DNA of 63,273 nucleotides, taken from positions 1 through 63,273 of the forward strand of contig NZ_VZCB01000051.1 in the NCBI RefSeq assembly GCF_009494395.1, read 5' to 3'. This document shows positions 18,537 to 27,402 of this stretch, piece after piece. How positions within the stretch are numbered: position 1 is the stretch's first letter; the number at the start of each line of letters is the position of its first letter. The stretch comes from Segatella copri. GTDB lineage: Bacteria; Bacteroidota; Bacteroidia; Bacteroidales; Bacteroidaceae. The translations under genes were made by a program, and so were the position numbers. The notes beneath the pieces are model-generated. The model worked only from the letters and a program-made list of their open reading frames with translations. It was not told the origin of the DNA and did not search any database.

Positions 18537-19283
18537 ATGTTAGCAGTAATAGTTGATGATAATAAGCAAGCTGCCCAGGATTTGGCAGAGCGTCTCGGTG
18601 ATTTCGATGACGTGGAGATTGGGGGCATCGCCCTCAATGGCATGGATGGACTGGCTCTAGTCGGTCAGGTCCAGCCCGATGTCCTCTTCCTCGACGTACA
18701 GTTGCCCGACCTGTCCGGTCTTGATTTTCTGGAGAAGATGAGCAGTCAGACCCACGGCAAATGTCGTGTCGTGATGTATACGGCGTATGATGAATATATC
18801 TTGCCTGCATTCCGCAAGAAGGCTTTTGATGTGTTGCTCAAGCCTATCGAAGATGCCGAGTTGGCAACCATCATGCATCGTCTAACCCATGAAGACGTCT
18901 TTGTGCTTCATCCGGACGAGAACAACAATCTCCGCAAGCAGAGTTCTAAGTTCCTGTTCTATACCAATACCTTGGATTTCAAGCTGATAGACAAACGGGA
19001 TATCGGACTCTTCCAGTACAATCATGAGCAGCGCTGTTGGGAGGTGGTGGTTGCCGGAAGCAAGAAGACCATCCGTCTGAAGCGTAATCTCAAGAGCGAG
19101 TCCCTGCTCGATTTGAGCGATCAGTTTGTGCAGATCAATCAGAAGTTCATCATCAATATGGATTATCTGATAGAGGTGGTAGATAATGTCTGCCATTTCT
19201 ATCCTCCGTTTGATGCGATAGATTATGTGAAGGTGAGCCGCGTCTATCGCCGTAAGCTGATAGATCATTTCCATAGTTTGTAA
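18537..19283 (+). CDS. LytTR-family response regulator
   Basis: A 248-residue regulator partnering the upstream kinase. Receiver domain residues 1-120 carry the acidic pair D7-D8, phospho-acceptor D53 in LFLDVQLP, and a conserved Lys in VLLKPIED. The C-terminal LytTR DNA-binding domain (about 150-245) has the typical KKTIRLKRNLKSESLLDL, FVQINQKFIINMDYL and VSRVYRRKLIDHF segments. Start chosen at ATG 18537; the longer frame from 18480 overlaps the kinase. Target promoters are unknown; such pairs usually regulate nearby or distant envelope genes. Confidence 0.93.
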   Translation: MLAVIVDDNKQAAQDLAERLGDFDDVEIGGIALNGMDGLALVGQVQPDVLFLDVQLPDLSGLDFLEKMSSQTHGKCRVVMYTAYDEYILPAFRKKAFDVLLKPIEDAELATIMHRLTHEDVFVLHPDENNNLRKQSSKFLFYTNTLDFKLIDKRDIGLFQYNHEQRCWEVVVAGSKKTIRLKRNLKSESLLDLSDQFVQINQKFIINMDYLIEVVDNVCHFYPPFDAIDYVKVSRVYRRKLIDHFHSL

Positions 19284-19546
19284 AGCATAAAGCCTGATCA
19301 CCTCTGCTGGGGATAATGCCTTCGAAAGTGAAGAGGCCTTGTTATTGTTTCTCAAACGTGATGTTCGGCCTACGTTTCGATTAATCCGTTTTTGGTAAGT
19401 CGTCTTTGGCAGATAATTGATGAGGAAAACTTCTCATGGAATAGGGAAGGAGTGTTGGATGATAGGCGATAAAAAACTTTATGAGTTTGTTACGACCCAG
19501 CTTCACGCTCATCTAAAAGATAAGTCTTTTCGCTTACGTGAAAAAG

Positions 19547-19690
19547 TTTTTTCTCGAAAAAAGTCTCAAAGTCTCATCGTTTGCTGGAAAAACAATATAA
19601 ATACTTGATAGATAGCTAGATGATAGAATGATACTTCTCGGTTTTAGAGCCGAGAAGTGTCATTAAAGTATCATAGAAGTATCATGATTT
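19547..19690 (+). repeat. Left inverted repeat of the candidate element
   Basis: Contains the TTTTTTCTCGAAAAAAGTCT block and the AAGTATCATAGAAGTATCAT block, with a 9-bp-arm hairpin (19633-19658) between them. Counterpart lies at 22043-22200. Confidence 0.6.
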
Positions 19691-19946
19691 TTAGCTTTTC
19701 TTTACAAAGTGCTTCGCTTTTATCCCTTAATTTATTGTATTTATTAAATGTTTTTTTTCGTATAGAAAGGTCTACCATATAAGCGTTATGTGGTAGGTTG
19801 ATAACAAAGGGATTCAAATTCACATTTTTTTATGTAAGAAGAATATCATCGCGCGCGTTTCTACTGGTAAAAATAAAATATAAATATGTAACGTCCTTTT
19901 TTTTGCTGTAAAAAGAAATGAAAAAAGGGTGTAGTTTCCTATATTT

Positions 19947-20274
19947 AGTTGACTACATAGTTCCTTATTCCTATTGTAAGTTGACAATTATTTTCTCTAT
20001 TCCTAATTCTACTTGTCAATCTTCTATCTTATTCCTAGTTAGTATTTACATACTTCATTCTAGTTCCTAATAGAAGTAGACAAAGGACCCACTGTAGTTT
20101 AACGATTTTAGTTGACCACTTTTTGTTTTATTTGTAAGACGAGTTGACTCGGTTAAAACTTATTTATAATTCACGTTGACTTTCCTGAAACTTAGTCATA
20201 TTTTTAGTTGACCACCTTAATAGATAGTCATATCTGGAGTTGTCCTTCTCATATTCCATACAGAACAAGTTGGG
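19947..20274 (+). repeat. Degenerate tandem array with 32-bp period and AGTTGAC core
   Basis: The heptamer AGTTGAC or a one- or two-base variant starts at 19947, 19979, 20011 (ACTTGTC), 20075 (AGTAGAC), 20110, 20142, 20174 (CGTTGAC), 20206 and 20238 (AGTTGTC). Steps are 32 bp, apart from a degenerate unit near 20043 and one 35-bp step. The first four units also share TATTCCTA or TAGTTCCTA about 15 bp after the core. The rest of each unit is AT-rich and variable. It fills the upstream region of the AAA-like gene (start 20397). Function unknown. Confidence 0.65.
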
Positions 20275-20396
20275 GGACATTCCTGAGCGTATGTCTTTAA
20301 TCGCGTTGTGAATGTAGCAGAAAAAAAGAGTGAAAACTTGGTATATTCAGATTTTCTTTGTAATTTAGCAGCGCAAAACGTAAAGTGGGTAAGATT

Positions 20397-21962
20397 ATGG
20401 CAGAAATAGTGAATAAATATCCTGTGGGGATACAGACTTTCGACGTGATTCGTGAGGAAGGATACCTCTATGTGGATAAGACGAAATACATCGCAGATTT
20501 CAGGAAGAAAGGAATGAAGTATATCTTTCTAAGTCGCCCTCGGCGGTTTGGAAAATCGCTTTTTGCCTCTACTTTGCAAGCCTATTTCGAGGGGAGAAAG
20601 GAACTTTTCGAAGGATTGGCCATTGCTGATTATGAGAAGGATTGGGTGAAGCATCCTGTACTGCATTTCGATATGAGCGGTGCCAAGCACTTTGATGGAG
20701 AGCGACTGGAAAGATATCTGGCTGATATGCTAGAAGAGAAGGAAATAATCTGGGGGTACAAGTCGCATCAGGAAGATGCCAATCTCAGATTGAAAGACCT
20801 GGTAAAGAAGGCTTGCGAGCAGACGGGTGAAAAAGTGGTTGTTATTATAGATGAATATGATGCCCCATTGCTGGATGTTGTGCATGAGAAGGATAATCTT
20901 AGTCAGTTGCGTCGTATCATGCAGAATTTCTACAGTCCTTTGAAAATGCTCGACCCATATCTTGAGTTCTGCTTCATTACGGGCATTACCAAGTTCTCCC
21001 AGCTCAGTATCTTCAGCGAGTTGAATAACCTCGACAATATCAGCATGCTTGACCAGTACTCTGCTATCTGTGGCATCAGTAAGGACGAGCTTGTCACATC
21101 TCTTAAGCCTGATGTAGAGGCTTTGGGTGAGTCCTTAGGTGTATCTTATGAGGAATGCCTGGATGAATTGCGCCAATATTATGATGGTTATCATTTCAGC
21201 GAGCATTCTGAGGATGTGTTCAATCCGTTCAGCCTGATAAGAGCGTTGTCTGGTCAGAAGATTGATGCCTATTGGTTTGGTTCAGGTACGCCAAGCTATC
21301 TCATCAAGAGTTTGCAGAAATATCATGTTAACGTGACTGATATCGAGCAGAAGAGCGTGAGTGTGGACGATTTCGATGTGTCACCAGAACAGATGACCTC
21401 TGCCTTGCCATTGCTTTATCAGAGTGGTTATCTCACCATCAAGCAATACAAGCCGTTCACCAAGAGTTATAAGTTGGGTTATCCTAACCAGGAGGTGAAG
21501 ATTGGAATGCTGAAGAGTCTTGCGCCCAATTATCTTTCGCCGGTTTCCGTAGATAATAATGGACTGGTGAATGAGTTCGTAGAACTGGTTTATGAAGGAG
21601 AAATTGAACAGGCAATGGTTCGTTTGAAGGCATATCTATCCAGTATCTCGAATCGTCTGAGTAACAAGAATGAGCGTGATTTCCAAACTGTCTTCTATCT
21701 GATATTCAACCTGATGGGTGCTCTTATCAAGGTGGAGGAGGATAGTGCTATAGGCAGGGCTGATGCCGTGCTCCATCTGCCTGCAGCCATCTATGTGTTC
21801 GAACTGAAATACGATGGCTCTGCCGAGGAGGCCTTGAAGCAGATAGATGACAAGGGTTATCTCATTCCATATTCTGCCGATGGCAAGCGATTGTACAAAG
21901 TGGGGGTGAATTATGATAGTACCCAGCGAACTATCAGCAACTGGATTATCAAGGAAGGATGA
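20397..21962 (+). CDS. AAA-ATPase-like plus PD-(D/E)XK nuclease-like protein (DUF1703 architecture)
   Basis: A 521-residue cytoplasmic protein of a family strongly expanded in Bacteroidota. The N-terminal AAA-ATPase-like domain (about residues 5-280) has the signature [13 protein letters not shown], a Walker A-type loop [10 protein letters not shown], Walker [13 protein letters not shown] and FITGITKFS. The C-terminal PD-(D/E)XK-like domain (about 420-520) shows GRADAVLHL followed by YVFELKYDG, giving the D...ExK active site. ATG 20397 is chosen over an upstream GTG at 20385. The gene sits alone between inverted repeats with a strong terminator. Biochemical role of the family is not established; nuclease activity is inferred. 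Confidence 0.9.
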   Translation: MAEIVNKYPVGIQTFDVIREEGYLYVDKTKYIADFRKKGMKYIFLSRPRRFGKSLFASTLQAYFEGRKELFEGLAIADYEKDWVKHPVLHFDMSGAKHFDGERLERYLADMLEEKEIIWGYKSHQEDANLRLKDLVKKACEQTGEKVVVIIDEYDAPLLDVVHEKDNLSQLRRIMQNFYSPLKMLDPYLEFCFITGITKFSQLSIFSELNNLDNISMLDQYSAICGISKDELVTSLKPDVEALGESLGVSYEECLDELRQYYDGYHFSEHSEDVFNPFSLIRALSGQKIDAYWFGSGTPSYLIKSLQKYHVNVTDIEQKSVSVDDFDVSPEQMTSALPLLYQSGYLTIKQYKPFTKSYKLGYPNQEVKIGMLKSLAPNYLSPVSVDNNGLVNEFVELVYEGEIEQAMVRLKAYLSSISNRLSNKNERDFQTVFYLIFNLMGALIKVEEDSAIGRADAVLHLPAAIYVFELKYDGSAEEALKQIDDKGYLIPYSADGKRLYKVGVNYDSTQRTISNWIIKEG

Positions 21963-21971
21963 TTTTTTGAA

Positions 21972-22014
21972 GCCAATTCGTGGTTTTTTCTGCAATTGTG
22001 AACCACGAATTGGC
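21972..22014 (+). terminator. Terminator-like hairpin after the AAA/PD-(D/E)XK gene
   Basis: Perfect 14-bp arms GCCAATTCGTGGTT / AACCACGAATTGGC around a 15-base loop, 9 bp after the stop codon. No U-run directly follows. Confidence 0.65.
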
Positions 22015-22042
22015 AATAAAATGCTTAGCATGGCCGGATTTT

Positions 22043-22200
22043 GATGATACTTCTCGCTGTTTCATGATACTTCTATGAGACTTCTCTCTCCATTTTTTGA
22101 GAAGTCTCATTCTATTAATGCTCTGTGTATTAGTGATATAAGTCTATGTTTTGCCCTAATAATGATACTTTGAGACTTTTTTCGAGAAAAAAGATTTATA
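22043..22200 (-). repeat. Right inverted repeat of the candidate element
   Basis: Reverse-complement counterpart of 19547-19690. It contains a perfect 12-bp-arm hairpin at 22075-22110 (ATGAGACTTCTC / GAGAAGTCTCAT). Confidence 0.6.
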
Positions 22201-22291
22201 CGTGCGTAGGTTTAGCTAAGCCATTTTCCTTAAGTGGGCTCAGTAAAAAACATAAATATTATTATAGTAACACAAGGCTTCTCTATAAATC

Positions 22292-22328
22292 AAAAGGATG
22301 GTAGGGTTGATACCTTTACCATCCTTTT
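22292..22328 (-). terminator. Terminator of the 22357-23031 gene
   Basis: AAAAGGATGGTA / TACCATCCTTTT stem, just downstream of the minus-strand stop codon at 22357. It has A/T tracts on both sides, so it may act in both directions. Confidence 0.75.
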
Positions 22329-22356
22329 TGTGATTGTATAAAAACGCTCATGTTGT

Positions 22357-23031
22357 TTAATATTTTACTTTATCCTCAAACTCCACATGTACTTCCAGGT
22401 TGAACTCACGGACATATATGAGGTCGTATAATGAGAAGTAGCAATGATCGTATAGATTATGAAAGGGCTGTATAAGATGCAGGTCTTTCGACCATTCTCT
22501 ATCCAGTCCATCATTCCAATTGTCGTTCTCAATCTCCATCCCCAACCAATTCTCCAATTTCTCATTGATACTTTGCTCAGGAGGACGCTCACTACTGAAT
22601 CGGAGCGGCCATGCGCAACCCTCATCATAGAGTGCATTGAAACCTCCACATGTGAGAGCATCCCACACCTGTTTTGCCGTTTCTGTCTGAATGGGGTGAA
22701 GTGCAGGATATTCGTAACCAAGGAATATTTTTCCTTCCACCTCAAAATCTCCAGAAATGTCCTTACGATTCTGGTATTCTTGACAAACTGTCATCGTCCG
22801 GTGATAAAGCTGCGTACATGCCTTTCGAAGTGCGTCATTGAAACCGATGAGGAGTTGCTTCGTCTCATCGTCATATACATTCAATTGCCATAGTACGTTG
22901 CAACGCTTTTCGAGCAAGTGCTTCATCACAAACTTTTCTTTATCAGAGTATTGGCAATACTCGTTTATTCTTGCAATGTCTTTCTCCAGCATGACAATGC
23001 GAGAGTCTTCAAATACATGTTTTATGTTCAT
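22357..23031 (-). CDS. Hypothetical protein, 224 residues
   Basis: I do not recognise a family. The protein is soluble with no signal peptide or membrane segment. The N-terminal half is helical (MLEKDIARINEYCQYSDKEK, NDALRKACTQLYHRTM). The C-terminal half is rich in aromatic and acidic residues (NWLGMEIENDNWNDG, YDHCYFSLYDLIYVREF) and ends in an alternating beta-strand pattern. Its frame is clean, with a start at ATG 23031 and a terminator 29 bp after the stop. It lies just downstream of a broken HAD gene on the same strand, with which it may once have been co-transcribed. Confidence 0.65.
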   Translation of the reverse strand: MNIKHVFEDSRIVMLEKDIARINEYCQYSDKEKFVMKHLLEKRCNVLWQLNVYDDETKQLLIGFNDALRKACTQLYHRTMTVCQEYQNRKDISGDFEVEGKIFLGYEYPALHPIQTETAKQVWDALTCGGFNALYDEGCAWPLRFSSERPPEQSINEKLENWLGMEIENDNWNDGLDREWSKDLHLIQPFHNLYDHCYFSLYDLIYVREFNLEVHVEFEDKVKY

Positions 23032-23080
23032 ATCTTAATCCCATAAATTACGGTTATACTTATAGAAAAACTTAAATCCT

Positions 23081-23436
23081 TTATCCGTTAAGAATCTTAA
23101 TGGCTCTGTTGCCCAGATCCGCAGTAATGCCATCATACGGATTGGTCAGGATGAAGTGTGGCAGTTGCGAATCCTGTATCACGTATTCATCATCGATAAT
23201 AACATACTTACCTTCATCTTGGAGATTGTCAGCTATCCATGATGCGATTTCCACGATGATTCTATTACAATATCAGCATTGGTCTCTTCTACTATTCTCT
23301 TTAGTTCAGCCACTGTTTCCAGGTCGAAGAAAGCTCCATACTTGTCTTTCCAGGATTTCCCATGATACATAAGCAAGTTCTGGTTGTACTCAGTATTTAG
23401 TACACCGTCAAAATCGAGAAAAATTATTTTCTTCAT
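23081..23436 (-). pseudogene. HAD-like phosphatase gene, internally deleted and frameshifted
   Basis: The start MKKIIFLDFDGVLNTEYN (from ATG 23436) has the HAD nucleophile motif DFDGV. The frame stops early after IVIESSWKSHHG at about 23233. The lost C-terminus continues in another frame without interruption: WIADNLQDEGKYVIIDDEYV, then TADLGNRAIKILNG and TAA at 23081. The DD pair in VIIDDE is the HAD motif-IV region. The two halves join around a short stretch read in both frames. The middle of the protein normally found between ESSW and this region is missing. Best explained as deletion plus frameshift. Confidence 0.7.
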
Positions 23437-23479
23437 ACTCATTATTTTATTGGATAATGAGAGATGAACCAATCCTAAG

Positions 23480-23516
23480 AGAGTGCTTCACGGTATGACC
23501 CCGTGAAAGCAACTCC
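23480..23516 (-). terminator. Hairpin downstream of the exonuclease gene
   Basis: GTGCTTCACGG and CCGTGAAAGCA arms (one bulge) around TATGAC, 56 bp after the minus-strand stop at 23572. No clear U-run. Confidence 0.45.
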
Positions 23517-23571
23517 CTTGTAGTGCTATTGTCATTTTTGAGACAAAAAACATTAAAATGAGTTGTAAGAG

Positions 23572-24066
23572 TTATAGTAGTTTCCTGGCAATCCAAGCAC
23601 AAGCTTCTGCGTCAGCTAGGGCATTATGGTGTTGGGTTAGGTCGTACCCGCAATAAGCAGCTACAGTTTGTAGTTGGTGGTTGGGTAGGAGAGATCCCAA
23701 CTTTTTTCTGGAGGCTCGGCATGTGCAATGGAACTCATAATCGGGATAGTCCATCTGGTACATTTGGAACACAGATTTCAGGCATCCCTCATCGAAGGGT
23801 GAGTTGTGGGCCACCAATGGCAGTCCCTCTATCTTTGGCTGAATCTCAGCCCATACCTCTGGAAATACCCTGGCGTTCATGGTATCCTCCATGGTAAGTC
23901 CATGCACCCTAGTATTCCAATAGGAATAATACTCAGGCTCTGGCTTGATGAGACTGTAGTAGCTATCCACAATCTCACCATCCTTTACTATCACAATGCC
24001 CACAGAGCAAACGCTGGTTCGTTGCTGGTTGGCAGTCTCAAAATCTATCGCTGCAAAATTCTTCAT
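23572..24066 (-). CDS. DEDDh 3'-5' exonuclease (DNA polymerase III epsilon-like)
   Basis: A 164-residue single-domain nuclease. Exo I motif AAIDFETA (residues 5-12), Exo II HNSPFDEGC (residues 88-96) and Exo III HHNALADAEA (about 145-154) give the D-E-D-H-D active site that binds two metals. Such stand-alone proteins trim DNA or RNA 3' ends. It has no polymerase partner here. A TAACTTTG -7 box ends 5 nt before the ATG, so the mRNA is probably leaderless or nearly so. Confidence 0.93.
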   Translation of the reverse strand: MKNFAAIDFETANQQRTSVCSVGIVIVKDGEIVDSYYSLIKPEPEYYSYWNTRVHGLTMEDTMNARVFPEVWAEIQPKIEGLPLVAHNSPFDEGCLKSVFQMYQMDYPDYEFHCTCRASRKKLGSLLPNHQLQTVAAYCGYDLTQHHNALADAEACAWIARKLL

Positions 24067-24071
24067 GTCTG

Positions 24072-24079
24072 CAAAGTTA
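24072..24079 (-). promoter_or_regulatory. -7 element directly abutting the exonuclease start
   Basis: Minus-strand TAACTTTG with only 5 nt to the ATG at 24066. If transcription starts at the usual distance the message has almost no 5' UTR. Confidence 0.5.
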
Positions 24080-24116
24080 ATGCAAATCGCGGAAAAACGG
24101 ACAAAAATACTGAAAA

Positions 24117-24210
24117 TTCTTGTGAAAAACGGGCAAAATGACTCTGTTTAATATTAGAAAAGAGGACTAAGATATGCTTAAACGTAAGATAGACAGATAT
24201 TTAGCTGATT
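24117..24210 (+). repeat. Dispersed intergenic repeat, copy 1
   Basis: Shares CTTGTGAAAA, an ACGG(A/G)CAAAA block and AAAGAGGAC with 33617-33740, and ends with TTAAACGTAAGATAGACAGA then TATTT.GCTGATT. Copy 1 is about 30 bp shorter in the middle. Both copies lie upstream of minus-strand genes. Confidence 0.7.
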
Positions 24211-24267
24211 GGTCTAATGAGCAAGATAGAAACTCGGATTTAAATATTGCTTGGCGAAAAAGAAACC

Positions 24268-24299
24268 GAGGGTGTGTCATAAATCCATGACACGCCCTC
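24268..24299 (-). terminator. Terminator after PUL A
   Basis: GAGGGTGTGTCAT / ATGACACGCCCTC stem 17 bp beyond the sulfatase stop codon. Minus-strand reading ends in GGTTTCTTTTTC. Confidence 0.75.
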
Positions 24300-24315
24300 A
24301 GTTTTACAAAGCCAA

Positions 24316-25737
24316 TTACTTTTTCCTGCTTTCTGCATCTTCTGGTATTGGCCAGTTTTCTGATGGAGTACGCATTTCCTTCATCACCTTGTCAAAACCG
24401 ATTACCATTTCCGGATATTTCTTGGCGAGATCATGCTTCTCTTCTGGGTCTTCACGCAGATTGTAGAGTTCCAGAGGCTTGTTTGGCTTGATGGTAACAG
24501 CCTTCCAGTCACCGTGGCGCGCAGCACGCTGCTTACCTGGGAATTCCCAATAAAGAACTCGGTCGTCTGTATCAATCTGCTTACCATAGAACAATGGCAG
24601 AATATTCATGCCGTTGATGTTCTGAGGCAGATATTGGGTTCCTCCCGTAAGAGCTGCCAGCGTAGGCATTACATCTGGGAAATAGATGATGTTGTTCAGC
24701 GACTGTACCGGCACCTTTCCTGGCTGGTTCACGATGAACGGTACTCGGATTCCTCCTTCGTAGAGTTGTGCCTTGCGACCGCGGAATCCTGCGTTGCAGT
24801 TGAACAGTTTCAATGGTGCCTGAACGGCTGCACCGTTATCTGAGGCAAAGATCACAAGCGTATTCTCGCGCAAATTGTTCTTTTCCAGATAGGTGAGTAG
24901 TCTTCCTATTGCCGCATCCATGTGGGTTACGAGCGAAGCGTAGCGCTTGTCGTTCATGCTCCACGATTCATCATCATACCATGTGGTGTTGTCGATGATA
25001 TAGGGTTCATGAGGCGCATCAAAAGCCAGATAGAGGAAGAAAGGATTCTTCTTGTTTCGCTTGATGAAATTGATGGCATCATCGGTCGAAATATCCGTAT
25101 TGTGTTTGATGTGCTTATCGTGCTCATTTGCCTTGATGTGGATGAGCTTGTCATTGTCGAAACGGTTGTATGGATAATAGTAAGGTGAATTGGATTCTAC
25201 CGTACTGATCAGCCATCCGTGGAACTCGTCAAAACCACGATAGATTGGTGATGATTTTGGATCATAGCCATCCAGATGCCATTTGTTGACAAGACAGGTT
25301 TTGTAGCCGGCAGCGTGCAATACCGTAGCGATAGTCGTATCCTGCGGCTGCAGACTTGTTCTGCGAACGATGGTCGTGTCACCTTCAGGGGTTATTTTCA
25401 GACCTGTCATGCCTCCAGCTGTGCACATATTATCACGTATACGGCTATTGCCGGTATTCTTACCCGTCATCAGTGCACAACGTGATGGTGAACTGATTCC
25501 TGACCCGGCATAGCTCTGGTTGAATCGAGTACCCGTAGCAGCCAGTTTGTCAATGTTAGGTGTCTTGATGGTCTTGCTGCCGTAGCAGGAGAGATCGCCA
25601 TATCCCAGATCATCTGCAAGGATGAAAATGATATTGGGTCTGTCGGCTGTAGCCTTTACAGCCTTGTTTTGTGCCATTGCTGCCTGCCCCGGCACGAGCG
25701 AGGCAGCAATGGCTCCGATAAATGCTTTATTCTTCAT
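24316..25737 (-). CDS. Sulfatase, S1 family, Ser-type (PUL A)
   Basis: A 473-residue secreted or periplasmic sulfatase with signal peptide (residues 1-22). Metal-binding DD at 42-43 (LADDLGYGD) and catalytic motif S-S-P-S-R with S82 as the residue oxidised to formylglycine. Because it is Ser rather than Cys, it needs an anSME-type maturase; one is encoded at 60332 in this window. Later conserved segments KWHL, FDAPHEP and SDNGA are present, and the length is normal for S1. It ends the SusC-SusD-sulfatase run 12 bp after susD. Subfamily and sulfated sugar are not assigned. Confidence 0.92.
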   Translation of the reverse strand: MKNKAFIGAIAASLVPGQAAMAQNKAVKATADRPNIIFILADDLGYGDLSCYGSKTIKTPNIDKLAATGTRFNQSYAGSGISSPSRCALMTGKNTGNSRIRDNMCTAGGMTGLKITPEGDTTIVRRTSLQPQDTTIATVLHAAGYKTCLVNKWHLDGYDPKSSPIYRGFDEFHGWLISTVESNSPYYYPYNRFDNDKLIHIKANEHDKHIKHNTDISTDDAINFIKRNKKNPFFLYLAFDAPHEPYIIDNTTWYDDESWSMNDKRYASLVTHMDAAIGRLLTYLEKNNLRENTLVIFASDNGAAVQAPLKLFNCNAGFRGRKAQLYEGGIRVPFIVNQPGKVPVQSLNNIIYFPDVMPTLAALTGGTQYLPQNINGMNILPLFYGKQIDTDDRVLYWEFPGKQRAARHGDWKAVTIKPNKPLELYNLREDPEEKHDLAKKYPEMVIGFDKVMKEMRTPSENWPIPEDAESRKK

Positions 25738-25749
25738 AATGGTTTGATA

Positions 25750-27387
25750 TTAATAGCCTTTGTTCTGTTCCCAATTCTGTGTCAGCTGATGCTGATCAAA
25801 AGGAATCGGGAAGAGAATATCGTCTGTAATTTTACTCCAGCGCCACTCCAGTGGTGTACCTGTTGTTGCATCGCAATCTTTCACAGCCATACCGTTGTTA
25901 TTGGCTTGTTGTGTTGCAGACAATCCTTGTGTACGATGATTGAAATGAGCTTCCATTACCTTATTTATACGTCCTGTGCGAACCAGGTCGAACCAGCGAT
26001 GACCTTCAAAGCAGAGCTCCACATATCGTTCGTTTTCAATGGCGAGTCGCATTTCTTCTTGAGTTGTTGCGGTTGTGCCATCGATTCCTGCTCGGTTACG
26101 AACCTGATTGAGGTAGGTCTTAGCTTCATCGGTAGAAGATGTTTCGTTCAGACACTCTGCATACATGAGTAATACATCGGCATAACGGTAGATGATATCG
26201 TCACAGCCACTGGTACAAGCTTTCAAGCCCTGATTGTGAGTGTCGAAGTATTTGAGAGTAGCTGGAGTATAAGCCTCTCCATTTTCTGTCACATTCACTT
26301 CGTCGGTCTGTTTAGACTTAGTCTGTGATGTGTCGTAAAGCTTGTCGTAAACCATCTGGGTGTAGCGCTTATCCTGTGGATTCTTTCTCAAGGCATTATA
26401 TAACTCCCATGTCATCAACAGACAACTTACTCCCTGAGAACAAAGAATTGTAGATTTTGTTCCGTCAGGGAAAACGTAGGCAGGTTGATTGTTTGGTGTG
26501 ACAGCAGGGATGCAGCGGCGCATCAGATAGTTGGTAATCTGGGTGGAACCGTTGTTGAATTGTGCTGCCAGAATAATTTCCTTGTTTACTGGATTTTCTG
26601 AGTCATATATGCTGGCATAGTCATCAAGCAATCCAAGCTTGTTTGGATTCTGATTGGCGTAGTCAATGACTTCCTTGAGTTGTGTCTTTGCACTATTGAA
26701 GTCTTTCAATGTCATATATACATCAGCGAGCATCACCTTGGCTGCAATGCTGGTAGCTCGACCTGCCTTGCTGGCCTCTTTGTAGCTCTGTGGCAAATTG
26801 GCTGTAGCTTTGGCAAGATCCTCTTTGATGAGGGCATAAATATCTTCCTTCGGACTGCGATTGTAGCTGTACAATTCATTATAGTTGGAGATGACATGCT
26901 GTGTCAATGGCACAGGACCGTAGAGTCTTACAAGTGTAAAGTAAGCGTATGCTCTGAAAAAGCATGCTTCACCCTCAAACTGTTTGCGATTGCTTTCGCT
27001 GACTTTATCAATCTTGTCTAAAGCATTATTGCATCTGTTAATCATGCTGTAACAGTTACTCCAGATATTATTGATGGTGGCAGAGGTAGCATCCCATGTT
27101 CCCTCGTTCAGGCTGATATAGTCAGACTGGTTGTTCTTCTTGTAGTCATAGGCTTCGTCTGTACAAAGTCCGTTGACCATGATCACATCTTCCTGTACTG
27201 TACGCAGATAATAGTAAGCATCCAAGAGAATGTTTTCTATTTCGCTGTCATTGGTAAGATAGGTCTCCATCTGCATGGTGTCAGAATTATAGCGATCGAA
27301 GAAACTATCGCTACAAGCAGAGAATCCCATAGCCGAACCTCCCAGCAATGCTGAGAGAATTACGTTATTTATATATTTTGTTTTCAT
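25750..27387 (-). CDS. SusD-like surface glycan-binding lipoprotein (PUL A)
   Basis: A 545-residue SusD homologue. Lipoprotein signal with lipobox GFSAC near residue 25, then the usual SusD helical body: AYFTLVRLYGPVPL in the TPR-like half and NQVRNRAGI followed by ENERYVELCFEGHRWFDLVRTG in the C-terminal half. It would sit as a lid on the SusC porin and bind the glycan at the surface. It begins 15 bp after the end of the SusC frame and is followed 12 bp later by the sulfatase. Because the SusC frame carries a stop, this protein may have no functional partner. Confidence 0.93.
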   Translation of the reverse strand: MKTKYINNVILSALLGGSAMGFSACSDSFFDRYNSDTMQMETYLTNDSEIENILLDAYYYLRTVQEDVIMVNGLCTDEAYDYKKNNQSDYISLNEGTWDATSATINNIWSNCYSMINRCNNALDKIDKVSESNRKQFEGEACFFRAYAYFTLVRLYGPVPLTQHVISNYNELYSYNRSPKEDIYALIKEDLAKATANLPQSYKEASKAGRATSIAAKVMLADVYMTLKDFNSAKTQLKEVIDYANQNPNKLGLLDDYASIYDSENPVNKEIILAAQFNNGSTQITNYLMRRCIPAVTPNNQPAYVFPDGTKSTILCSQGVSCLLMTWELYNALRKNPQDKRYTQMVYDKLYDTSQTKSKQTDEVNVTENGEAYTPATLKYFDTHNQGLKACTSGCDDIIYRYADVLLMYAECLNETSSTDEAKTYLNQVRNRAGIDGTTATTQEEMRLAIENERYVELCFEGHRWFDLVRTGRINKVMEAHFNHRTQGLSATQQANNNGMAVKDCDATTGTPLEWRWSKITDDILFPIPFDQHQLTQNWEQNKGY

Positions 27388-27402
27388 AATTTTATTTCCT
27401 TA

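Larger units (their letters stand above)
19541..22200. mobile_element. Candidate element: AAA-like/PD-(D/E)XK gene between imperfect inverted repeats
   Basis: About 150 bp at 19541-19690 and 22043-22200 match each other in inverted orientation in two conserved blocks kept in order. Outer block: TTTTTTCTCGAAAAAAGTCT followed by CAAAGT.TCAT (19549-19577 versus 22164-22193). Inner block: TCATAGAAGTATCATGA (19671-19687 versus 22061-22078). Each side also carries a small hairpin (19633-19658 with ACTTCTCGG arms; 22075-22110 with ATGAGACTTCTC arms). No transposase is present. Treating it as a mobile or amplifiable unit is inferred. Confidence 0.5.

Noticed and set aside
19947..20274. CRISPR array
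   Set aside because: Only a 7-bp core is conserved, units are degenerate throughout with no constant 24-37-bp repeat, and no cas genes are present.
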